From assembly GCF_016863255.1 (NCBI RefSeq), contig NZ_BOON01000018.1:124001-188000 (forward strand): a stretch of 64,000 nt of DNA. Direction: 5' to 3'. The position numbers were made by a program, and so were the translations under genes. This DNA comes from Planosporangium mesophilum. Lineage in GTDB: Bacteria; Actinomycetota; Actinomycetes; Mycobacteriales; Micromonosporaceae. A model generated the notes under the pieces. The model searched no databases and had not been told where the DNA came from. It saw only the letters and a program-made list of their open reading frames with translations. Of this stretch, positions 27,161 to 34,885 are shown piece after piece (within the stretch, counting starts at the first letter, position 1; each line of letters starts with the position of its first letter).

Positions 27161-28198
27161 TCACCGGGAGTCGACAGCAAGGGGGTGCGGTTCGCCCGTC
27201 AGCGCCGCCAAAGCGGCCGCGACCTCGTAGAGGTCCGCACGGACGTAGGTGGATGTCGTACCTGCGTCGTTCTTTCCGCTGTGTCCGGCGTAGGCCCGGG
27301 CGACCGCGTAGCCGAAGTTGCGTTCCACCCAGGTCAGGGTGGTGTGCCGCAGCCAGTGGGTGCTGATCTGCTGGATGGCCACCCACGGCAGGTGCTTGCC
27401 CAGCCGCTGCCAGAGGTAGTCGTACCGGCGTGCCGTGATCGGTTTGCCGTTTCCGTAGCGCAACAGCTGGCCACTTGGGTCGCCGGTGCCGCGCTCCTCG
27501 TTATGGAGCAGCAAATAGCGCGTCAGGGTCGGCGAGATCGGCTGCCAGCGCACCGTCTCACCCTTCTCCCGCAGCCGGACCAGGCACTGCTCGCTGTCGA
27601 TATCACAGAGGCGCAGGCCGAGCGCGCCCGCTCGGCGACAAGCGGTCTCCGTGTGCAGCCTAAGCAGCAGCCTGTCCAGCTCCGGGTCGTTGCCGGTACT
27701 GGCGGCCACCGCATTGATCTGAGCCAGGTGGGTGGCGGAGATCGCGCGGCGCGTGCTCGGCAGACGACGCGGCTTGGCCACCCGGGCAGCAGGGCTGTCG
27801 GCCTCGGCTATCAGGCCATCCATGACGGCGTACCGATAGAGGCACCGCAGCGCGGCGATCACATGTTCGGCGGACGCACGGCCACCGCGAGAATTCCGTC
27901 GGGTGACACTCTGCCGCTTCGCCCACTCGGCGAGCTCGTGGATTTCCAGCGGCGTCGGCTCGTCCAGGCGCCGAGCGCCCCACACTTGTCGCACCTTCGC
28001 CCAGTAGGTTTCGTACACGCTACGGGTTGCATCGGTAACCACGTGCGACACGCGACCGATGTACTCGTCGAAGGTGGGCATGGGGCGGCGGGGTCCCGCA
28101 CCGCGCATGACCTGTTCCGGCGACACCCCCAAACGGTCGAGCAGCAGACGCGCCGCCTCGATGTCGGCACCGGACACTGCAGCGGAGCGTGTTTCCAT
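27161..28198 (-). CDS. Tyrosine recombinase/integrase (copy B)
   Basis: A 345-residue paralogue of copy A in inverted orientation. The same blocks are present: TYWAKVRQVWGARRLDEPT in the core-binding domain, HTETACRRAGALGL, LREKGETVRWQPIS, HWLRHTTLTWVERN, AYAGHSGKND and the nucleophile in TSTYVRAD. All catalytic residues are kept. ATG 28198 overlaps the stop of the AbrB-like partner gene (ATGA), as in copy A. The end is only six bases from the central palindrome. Confidence 0.9.
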   Translation of the reverse strand: METRSAAVSGADIEAARLLLDRLGVSPEQVMRGAGPRRPMPTFDEYIGRVSHVVTDATRSVYETYWAKVRQVWGARRLDEPTPLEIHELAEWAKRQSVTRRNSRGGRASAEHVIAALRCLYRYAVMDGLIAEADSPAARVAKPRRLPSTRRAISATHLAQINAVAASTGNDPELDRLLLRLHTETACRRAGALGLRLCDIDSEQCLVRLREKGETVRWQPISPTLTRYLLLHNEERGTGDPSGQLLRYGNGKPITARRYDYLWQRLGKHLPWVAIQQISTHWLRHTTLTWVERNFGYAVARAYAGHSGKNDAGTTSTYVRADLYEVAAALAALTGEPHPLAVDSR

Positions 28199-28695
28199 CA
28201 GCACGCCTCGCCTCTGCGCGTGGCGTGGTACGCCAACACCATCGCGTCCAGCTCTGCCATGGGGTAGGCCACCAGGATGCCAGGGTCCGGGCACGCTGCC
28301 ACCAGCAGCCGGTCACCATCGTGCAGCCGGCACACCCGCCGCACGGCGACGGGCAACCGCAGGTGGCCCTGCGCAGTGATCGCCACCGCGCCGTCCGCGC
28401 GTGCAACGACAACGACGACGCTGGACACGACGGTGACAGCGACACGTAACCCTGCGCGCCAACCCAAGGTCCGCAGCGGCGACCGGGCCGCAACGCGCCC
28501 GCGCCGGTCAATGGTAGTCACGACGTAGAACGTCGAACTGCGTGACGGGGACGGCGCCAATGGCGCAAGAGGCAGTCCAGGAGGGGACGGCTGCGCCGCG
28601 TGCGTTCCGAGACCCAGGGCCGACCACAGCCTGTCTCCGAAGCCACCCACCGCGACTGGCGCGGCGGTGGCACGGTCTGTTACCGGGGACACCAT
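28198..28695 (-). CDS. AbrB/SpoVT-like DNA-binding protein, partner of integrase B
   Basis: A protein of about 165 residues paralogous to the one at 25490. The conserved end is GAVAITAQGHLRLPVAVRRV, then LHDGDRLLVAACPDPGILVAYP, and a preceding half begins TTIDRRGRVAARSPLRTLGW. The frame is open further upstream, but ATG 28695 (MVSPVTDR) gives a length like its twin and shares the VSPV start. It is translationally coupled to integrase B by ATGA. Third-position bias is normal for the genome. Confidence 0.65.
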   Translation of the reverse strand: MVSPVTDRATAAPVAVGGFGDRLWSALGLGTHAAQPSPPGLPLAPLAPSPSRSSTFYVVTTIDRRGRVAARSPLRTLGWRAGLRVAVTVVSSVVVVVARADGAVAITAQGHLRLPVAVRRVCRLHDGDRLLVAACPDPGILVAYPMAELDAMVLAYHATRRGEAC

Positions 28696-28751
28696 CGCCG
28701 CCGAGTCCGCACACGTCGGACCGGCTCGAACACTGTCTGCGCTAGACAGCC

Positions 28752-29090
28752 ATGGCGGCCAACGGCGTGTACAACCAGAACCGGGCGGGTGCGCTGCGGG
28801 ATTGGATCGCCAGCTGTATCCGCGACATCGGCCGCGTTGTGGAGATCGCGGCCGAGCTGCGCGCCGGCCAGCAGGCCGTCGTAACGGATGGTCATGGGAC
28901 AGTTTCCGGCCGCAGCAATCGGTTCCCGTCCCGCCGGCACCCCAACGATTCGGGCGCAACCCCCTGCAGCACGTTGATCACGTCCACCACGCACCCCCGA
29001 CACCGCTCGTACTGGTCGCTCGAGACCGATCGAAATGCAAAATTCGATCGTGCCAAGCATCACGGGACCACGGTGTCAGCCAACAGTTGA
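28752..29090 (+). CDS. Possible small protein or coding remnant
   Basis: The first 50 residues (NGVYNQNRAGALRDWIASCI, then RDIGRVVEIAAELRAGQQA) look like a genuine amphipathic helical protein, whereas the rest (after about GTVSG) has the composition of non-coding DNA. There is no clear ribosome binding site. It may be a gene truncated at its 3' end by rearrangement. I do not recognise it. Confidence 0.3.
   Translation: MAANGVYNQNRAGALRDWIASCIRDIGRVVEIAAELRAGQQAVVTDGHGTVSGRSNRFPSRRHPNDSGATPCSTLITSTTHPRHRSYWSLETDRNAKFDRAKHHGTTVSANS
29027..29050. repeat. CGATCGAA-N8-TTCGATCG inverted repeat
   Basis: Perfect eight-base arms around eight bases in otherwise featureless spacer, close to the IS6-type transposase 3' side. 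It could be a terminator stem or an operator. Confidence 0.3.
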
Positions 29091-29156
29091 CGGAGGTTGA
29101 CGGGCGCCGTTGCGTTGTGGGATCGATGGACGCGTTGAACCCGCCTCGGTCTGGGG

Positions 29157-29903
29157 TCAGATCGCGTAGGCGAGTTCGGTGAACGCGGCGGCGACCCGCG
29201 TTCTCGGCGGGGCGTTGACGGCGAGTTCGTAGTGGCCACGGCGGAGGTTCTGCATGAAGGCGTGCCCGGCGATGATCACTCGCGCTGTCTTGTCCGTGCG
29301 TAGCCCGCGCATCGCTCTCAGCTGATGCTTGAGTCGACCGTGGTCACCCTCTATCGCATTGTTGGCGTACTGCTCGACGTGGTGCCACGCCTGCGGCATC
29401 AGTTCGTCGAGGACGGCGGGGTAGACCGCGGCAGCGTCGGTGACGACCTCACAGGGCGGCCCCTTCAACATCGACAGCGCCCGGCGGAAGAACCTCCGCG
29501 CCGCGTCAGCGTCCCGGCGCGCCGACACCAGCACGTCGCTGACCTGCCCGTACTGGTCTATGGCGCGGTAGACGTAGCGCCAGACTCCGTTGACTTTGAC
29601 GTAGGTCTCGTCGGCGTGCCACCGGTCACCCGGTGAGTGGCGGCTGAATCGGGCGGCGTCGGCCAGCAGTGGGGTGAACCGCTGCACCCACCGGTACACG
29701 GTGACGTGGTCGGCCTCGATGCCGCGTTCGACGAGCAGTTCCTCGACGTCTCGGTAGGAGAGGCTGTAACGCAGGTACCAGCGGACCGCGACGATGATCA
29801 CCTCGGCCGGGAACCGGAACCCGGTGAACGCCGGCTTCGGTGGCGGCCAGGGGGGGGGAACGGGGACTGTCCGATAAAAGGTGTAACTGATCTGGCCTGA
29901 CAC
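29157..29903 (-). CDS. IS6-family transposase, 5' end altered by an IS256 insertion
   Basis: A DDE transposase of the IS6 type: FRFPAEVIIVAVRWYLRYSL and DHVTVYRWVQRF (helix-turn-helix), then WHADETYVKVNGVWRYVYRA (first Asp), VVTDAAAVYPAVLDEL (second Asp) and EGDHGRLKHQLRAMRGLRT (Glu). The catalytic domain is complete. The first about 20 codons (MSGQISYTFYRTVPVPPPW) are encoded by the left end of the IS256 element at 29862, so the native start is gone. Terminal repeats of the IS6 element itself could not be identified. Confidence 0.85.
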   Translation of the reverse strand: MSGQISYTFYRTVPVPPPWPPPKPAFTGFRFPAEVIIVAVRWYLRYSLSYRDVEELLVERGIEADHVTVYRWVQRFTPLLADAARFSRHSPGDRWHADETYVKVNGVWRYVYRAIDQYGQVSDVLVSARRDADAARRFFRRALSMLKGPPCEVVTDAAAVYPAVLDELMPQAWHHVEQYANNAIEGDHGRLKHQLRAMRGLRTDKTARVIIAGHAFMQNLRRGHYELAVNAPPRTRVAAAFTELAYAI

Positions 29904-31243
29904 GCCGAGCTTCGAGGGCTCGGCGGGAAGGACAGGCAGTGAGCGACATCATTGATTCCGTGCCGAAGCCGATGGATGCGCAGCAGTTGGCTGCCGAGCT
30001 GGTGGACAAGGCCCGCGCGGAAGGGATCGACCTGGTCGGCCCGCGTGGACTGTTGACCGGGCTGACCAAGACGGTGCTGGAGACCGCCCTGGAGGCGGAG
30101 ATGACCGAGCACCTGGGCTATGACAAGCACGACCCGGCCGGGCGCACCGGCGGCAACTCCCGCAACGGCACCCGGATCAAGACGGTGCTCACCGAGGTCG
30201 GTCCGGTCGAGCTCGATGTGCCCCGCGACCGGGACGGCAGCTTCGAGCCGGTCATCGTGCGCAAGCGTCAGCGCCGGCTGAATGGCGTCGACCAGATCGT
30301 GCTGTCGCTGACCGCGCGCGGGTTGACCACCGGCGAGATCGCCGCCCACTTCGACGAGGTCTACGGCGCGAAGGTCAGCAAGGACACCATCTCGAGGATC
30401 ACCGACAAGGTGCTCGAAGAGATGACCGAGTGGCAAAACCGGCCCCTCGACAAGGTGTATCCGGTGCTGTTCATCGACGCCATCATGGTCAAGGTCCGCG
30501 ACGGGCAGGTGACCAACCGGCCCGTCTATGTGGCCATCGGGGTGACCGTCAACGGCGAACGCGACATCCTCGGGCTGTGGGCCGGCGACGGCGGCGAGGG
30601 CGCCAAGTTCTGGCTGTCGGTGCTGACCGAGATCAAAAACCGGGGCGTGCAGGACGTGTGCATCGCCGTCTGCGACGGCCTCAAAGGTCTACCCGAGTCA
30701 ATCACCACCGCCTGGCCGCTGGCGACGGTGCAGGCGTGCATCATCCACCTGATCCGCAACACCTTCCGCTACGCCTCCCGCCGCGACTGGGACGCCCTGT
30801 CGAAGGACCTGCGGCCGGTCTACACCGCCGCGACCGAGGCCGCCGCCGCGGCCCGGTTCGACGAGTTCGCCGACACCTGGGGCGGCCAGTATCCGGCGAT
30901 CGTCAAGCTGTGGCGGGCGACCTGGACGGAGTTCGTGCCGTTCCTGGACTACGACGTCGAGATCCGCCGCATCATCTGCAGCACGAACGCGATCGAGTCG
31001 CTCAACGCCCGCTACCGCCGCGCGGTGCGCGCCCGCGGGCACTTCCCGACCGAACAGGCTGCCCTGAAGTGTCTCTACCTGGCCACCCGCGCCCTCGACC
31101 CGACCGGACGCGGCCGGGCCCGATGGGCGATCCGCTGGAAGCCCGCCCTCAACGCCTTCGCGATCACCTTCGAGGGCCGTATCGTTCCGAGCACCACCAA
31201 TTGAGAGCGCTGGATTAGTTACACCGAAGATCGGACAGTTCCC
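29862..31243. mobile_element. IS256-family insertion sequence
   Basis: Imperfect inverted repeats of 27 bases (29862-29888 and 31217-31243, 22 matching) beginning GGG(G/A)ACTGTCCGAT bracket a single complete transposase gene, giving an element of about 1.38 kb, normal for IS256. No target-site duplication is evident at the flanks (left flank is a run of G). Confidence 0.8.
29939..31204 (+). CDS. IS256-family (mutator-type) transposase
   Basis: A 421-residue complete transposase. LLTGLTKTVLETALEAEMTE and HLGYDKHD mark the N-terminus. The DDE positions lie in LFIDAIMVKVRDGQV, VCDGLKGLPESI and STNAIESLNARYRRAVR. The conserved ACIIHLIRNTFRYASRRDWD block and the C-terminal W-rich end (RWAIRWKPALNAF) complete it. 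GTG 29939 follows GAAGGA. It appears intact and could be mobile. Confidence 0.95.
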   Translation: MSDIIDSVPKPMDAQQLAAELVDKARAEGIDLVGPRGLLTGLTKTVLETALEAEMTEHLGYDKHDPAGRTGGNSRNGTRIKTVLTEVGPVELDVPRDRDGSFEPVIVRKRQRRLNGVDQIVLSLTARGLTTGEIAAHFDEVYGAKVSKDTISRITDKVLEEMTEWQNRPLDKVYPVLFIDAIMVKVRDGQVTNRPVYVAIGVTVNGERDILGLWAGDGGEGAKFWLSVLTEIKNRGVQDVCIAVCDGLKGLPESITTAWPLATVQACIIHLIRNTFRYASRRDWDALSKDLRPVYTAATEAAAAARFDEFADTWGGQYPAIVKLWRATWTEFVPFLDYDVEIRRIICSTNAIESLNARYRRAVRARGHFPTEQAALKCLYLATRALDPTGRGRARWAIRWKPALNAFAITFEGRIVPSTTN

Positions 31244-31318
31244 GCCCGTACTCATGGCCTGATCGACGGCGGGGTCATGACGTCGGGAGCAATAGTCAAG
31301 ACCTGTGGATAGGCGAAG

Positions 31319-31829
31319 TTATCGCCGGAGGCTCCGGCGCCATCGGATCTCGCCTTCGTGCAATTCGTCGGTGGGTGTGAGCCCGGCAGCGACGGCGACG
31401 GCAGCGGATTGCGGGGTGGATGTGGGCGATGACGGTTTGCATCGGCTGCTGGCTGAGCCAGTCGACGAGTCCTTGAGCTGCTTCGGTGGCGATGCCTCGT
31501 CCCTGCCATGCAGTCCCGACTACCCAGGCGATCTCGGCGATGGGGCCGTGACCGGAGGGACTGATCGTCGCCTGGACTGTGCCGGTCAGGCAGGCCTCGT
31601 CACGGAGGCGGATCATCCAGTTCAGCCAGGAGACGGCCGGATCGGGAGAGCCTGAGGTCAGGCGCTGGTAGCGCGAGCGCAGCGCTTGCGGGGTGTCCGG
31701 AGTGCGGCCGGTGAACGTGTGCAGAGCTGGATCGGACAGCACGGTGGCCATCGCCGCGGCGTGCTCGACGAGAAGCGGCAGCAGGTCCAGCCGCCGTGTG
31801 GTGACGGCCTGGGCCGCGATGGTGCTCAC
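31319..31829 (-). pseudogene. GNAT-family acetyltransferase, frameshifted near the end
   Basis: The N-terminal frame reads TTRRLDLLPLLVEHAAAM, EIAWVVGTAWQGRGIATEAA (the acetyl-CoA loop Q-G-R-G-I-A) and VIAHIHPA. The expected C-terminal strand SAAVAVAAGLTPTDELHEGE to RWRRSLRR continues in another frame, to a TAA at 31319, so an indel lies near 31410. In the unshifted frame the protein ends at 31296 with an unrelated arginine-rich tail. The acetyl-CoA site is intact but the last helix and strand are lost. The family resembles RimJ/L-like acetyltransferases. Confidence 0.65.
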
Positions 31830-31970
31830 GCCGCGACCGCCTCGGGGCGTTCGACCAGGAGGCCGCGTTCGAAGCGGGCGCCGGCGCGCACGAGGGCGAC
31901 GAGGTGGGGTGCGTTGACCGCGCGCCAGCGGTGCTGGGCGTGCACGGTGCCAATGCTCGCCGCATGGCCT
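31826..31970 (-). pseudogene. C-terminal scrap of a transposase, probably IS256-type
   Basis: The frame reads ASIGTVHAQHRWRAVNAPH and LVALVRAGARFERGLLVERP to TGA 31826. This closely resembles C-termini of mutator-type transposases (RWRAVNAPHLVALVRAG). The stop overlaps the GTG of the GNAT gene. The rest of the transposase is missing and sequence of another element begins beyond about 31990. Confidence 0.5.
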
Positions 31971-31994
31971 CTGACCTGCGGCTCGGGCGATCGG

Positions 31995-33050
31995 TCAGGC
32001 GGCTCGTGAGTACTGGTTGACCATGCCGCCGAGGACTCGTCTTCGCCGTACCGGTGCGTCGATCGCGACCACCACGTCTGGGTCGTGGTTTGGTGGGTGC
32101 TGGTCGAGGCTCTGGTGTGGACGGTGGTCGTTGAAATGGCGCTCGTAGGCGCCGATCACGGCACGGGCATGGCGCTCGTGGTAGATCAGCATCCGGTCGG
32201 TGCACTCGGCGCAGACGCTTCGAACGAACCGCTCTGCATCACAGTTCGCGCGGGGTGTGCGGGGCGGAGTCCTGACCACGTCGACGCCTTCGGCGGTAAA
32301 CACCGCGTCGAACGGTGCGGTGAACTTCGAGTCCCGGTCCCGGATCAGAACCGAAAGCTGGTGATTCGATCACCAAGATCGATGACCAGGTTGCGGGCTT
32401 GCTGGGTGGTCCACTCGGCCGTCGGATGGGCGGTGACGCCCATGATGTGTACCCGTCGGGTGGCGATCTCCATCACGACCAACACGTACAGCCGCCGCAG
32501 CGTGATGGTGTCGATGTGGAAGAAGTCCGTCGCCAGCAGCCCGGACGCCTGCGTTCGCAGGAAGGTCCGCCAGTTGGTGTCAACGTCGCGCCGGGCCGAT
32601 CCTGGCGGTGGCGAGGATCCGGCGGATGGTGCCGGCGCCGACGCGGTGGCCGAGGCCGACGAGTTCGCCTTGGATGCGGCGATGCCCCCAACCGGGATTC
32701 TCGCGGGCCAGTCGGAGGACAAGGCCACGTAGCTCAGCGCTGATCCGTGGCCGTCCCGGCCGGTTCGGGTAGGTCCAGTGCCGGCTGACCAGGCGACGGT
32801 GCCAGGACAACAGCGTGGCCGGCGTGACGATCCGGTGCTTCCATAGCTCGCGCGGAAGAGCGCGGACCAAGGCGGAGAGCACGGCTCGGTCCGGCCATGA
32901 CAGGCGCGGCCTGCCGACCTGGCGCCGCAGCACGGCGACTTCGTGGCGCAGCACCAACAGCTCGGCGATCATCGCGGACTCGCCGCGCCTCACCTGCGGC
33001 AACCAGCCGAACATCCGAACCGCGGTCAGGTACAGCAGGCGAACAACCAT
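31995..33050 (-). pseudogene. Integrase-core (IS3/IS481-like) transposase with two frameshifts
   Basis: Three frames spell one protein. The first runs from ATG 33050: [20 protein letters not shown], then [20 protein letters not shown] and the wHTH region to [10 protein letters not shown]. After a slip near 32595 the next reads [17 protein letters not shown] and [20 protein letters not shown] (first Asp). After a one-base deletion near 32345 the last reads [20 protein letters not shown] (second Asp) and [18 protein letters not shown] (Glu) to a stop at 31995. The original protein would have been about 350 residues. It cannot make active transposase without frameshifting. Confidence 0.8.
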
Positions 33051-33579
33051 GCATCCGATCCTGCGCGACCGTCACAAACACCAGCTCACACCGTGTGCGA
33101 GCAGTTCTGGCACGGTACACCCGCTCCCCGAACCTTTCACCGCACCGGGCACACTCGACCACCTCGACATCCGCCGACGCGATCGACTCGGCGGCATCCT
33201 CCACGAATACCGACACGCCGCTTGAGCTGCCCGAACGGCATTTTCGGCACCTACAGGCGTAGGGCAAGGATTTCCATATCCTTGTCTCGATTGCTCATCG
33301 GCAGCAGGCGCAGCATGGCGAACGCGTTCGTCACGCCCAGGTACGCCAGTCGCAGCAGCACGGCAGCCCATCATGCCGCATCGATCACGAGCTACGCCCA
33401 GGCCCAGCAACCGGACCAACATCTCCGACACCCGCATGCCGGCCCTCACCAGTGCGGATGGGGTTTTCGGCAGGGGCAACCTCGAAGACGCCCGCCGATG
33501 AAGTTGGAAAAGGCTCGATGCAACGGCGCCGCCGAAGAAGGCTGCGGCCACGCCGTGATCCGCATCGGCGCCAGTTGGC
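33051..33579. other. Stretch without a supported gene
   Basis: Several frames are open on both strands, but none shows a recognisable family or consistent codon bias. A short minus-strand segment (VECARCGERFGERVYRA, around 33110-33160) has a zinc-ribbon look but runs into the transposase start, and a plus-strand MKLEKARCNGAAEEGC frame at 33498 is too short to judge. Confidence 0.3.
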
Positions 33580-34788
33580 TCAGCTTTGCGGCAGCCCGAC
33601 GTCTGCGGGAAGGCCGTAATGCTGCGACAGGAACGCCAACCAGAAGGTTCCGCTGGAGGCACGGCCCGCGGTGAGCGCGACGACAACCTTACGTTGCTGC
33701 GGGGACAGCGCTGCGAAGGTAGTGCCCTCCGGAAGACGCCCGTGCGGGAACACGACGTCGAGGATCGACCTGCCCACCAGGAGCGCCGAAGGCCCGGGCT
33801 GCAGCGTCATCAGCCGGTCCATCAGCACGTCGAGACGCTCCGGCGCGGCGGCGTCGGACAGGCGGAGGAGGCTCAGCACCGCCAGATTCGCCATATTGCC
33901 CTCGAGGTAGGGCACCTCGTCCGGCCACCGGTCAGCGTGGCGGACGCAGTCGTACAGTTCCCGCACCACGACCGGGCCAGGCTCGCCGGACAGGTGAGCC
34001 AGCGCGATGGCCGCGGCCCACCGTTCCGGAAAGTGCGGGCCGCCCAACCGCTGGGTCAGCGCCACCATCAGCCCGACGTGCCCGCCGTCGCCGAGAAGCC
34101 CGGCTGCGATCGAGGCGACCGCCACCGTCGTCACGTCACGCTCCCGGTCCAGCAGGTGCACCAGGTGCGGCACGATCACCGCCGCGTCCTCCGGGAACCA
34201 CCCAAGCAGATACGCCGCGCTCATGGCCACTACCGGATCTTGAGACGCCAAGGCGTCGAGATATACCGCAAGTCCAGCACGAACGGCGTCGTAGGCCGCC
34301 AACTCCCACCGCTGGAAATCGCGTCGCTCCAGGGCGGTTGTCCACTCCGCACTGATCTGGCGTTCCATCCGGACGCGCTCGGTCGCGCCGGCGGCGACCC
34401 ACTCCGCGAGTTCCTTTTCGAGCTCGTCATCGGTCATGGCCGCTTTACGGGCCACCTCACGCCGCAGCCGATCCAGCGGCTGTGAAGCGTACAGCCAGCT
34501 GAATTCGTCGCCGATCGCGATGGAGGCCAGCAGGAAACAGGCCATGGGCCGCGCTGGCGCCTTCCGATCGGCAACCACCTCGATGATGAACGGAACCGCT
34601 TTGACGCTCTCCTCGGTGCGCATACCTTCATCAGATAGATGATCGCGCAGGCGATGGAAAGCCGAGAGACGGATTTCCCCATTATCCGAGTACAGCGCCC
34701 GCAGCGCGGCTCGCGACTCGTCGGACAGGCCGCTACCGGGCTCTTTCACCAGTCCCCCTAACTGACCTGCTGGACGAATCGCCTTCAC
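33580..34788 (-). CDS. HEAT-repeat protein, candidate immunity protein for the RHS toxin
   Basis: A 402-residue alpha-solenoid protein with repeated helix pairs: RAALRALYSDNGEIRLSAFH, ARPMACFLLASIAIGD, DPVVAMSAAYLLGWFPED, TTVAVASIAAGLLGDGGHVG, PERWAAAIALAHLSGEPGP, NMANLAVLSLLRLSDAA. No signal peptide or catalytic site is seen, so it is a cytosolic binding scaffold. It lies in the same direction and only 97 bases after the stop of the RHS/YD-repeat toxin, the canonical place of an immunity gene. HEAT-like proteins are known as immunity families in polymorphic toxin systems. The immunity role is inferred from position and fold. Confidence 0.75.
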   Translation of the reverse strand: MKAIRPAGQLGGLVKEPGSGLSDESRAALRALYSDNGEIRLSAFHRLRDHLSDEGMRTEESVKAVPFIIEVVADRKAPARPMACFLLASIAIGDEFSWLYASQPLDRLRREVARKAAMTDDELEKELAEWVAAGATERVRMERQISAEWTTALERRDFQRWELAAYDAVRAGLAVYLDALASQDPVVAMSAAYLLGWFPEDAAVIVPHLVHLLDRERDVTTVAVASIAAGLLGDGGHVGLMVALTQRLGGPHFPERWAAAIALAHLSGEPGPVVVRELYDCVRHADRWPDEVPYLEGNMANLAVLSLLRLSDAAAPERLDVLMDRLMTLQPGPSALLVGRSILDVVFPHGRLPEGTTFAALSPQQRKVVVALTAGRASSGTFWLAFLSQHYGLPADVGLPQS

Positions 34789-34885
34789 CTGACACGATCC
34801 GGCATCCTAGCATCCGCTCCGCTGAAACCAGGATCGACGCCACCATCCCACCGACATCGAGCAGAAACCCCAACGCCCCCAATGA

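Noticed and set aside
29851-29859. Run of nine G as a slippage-controlled switch
   Set aside because: It lies at the IS256/IS6 junction outside a proven native frame; it is better explained as insertion-site sequence.
33072-33686. 204-residue minus-strand frame before the HEAT gene
   Set aside because: It overlaps the 3' end of the HEAT gene and the integrase-core transposase start, and has no consistent codon bias or domain.
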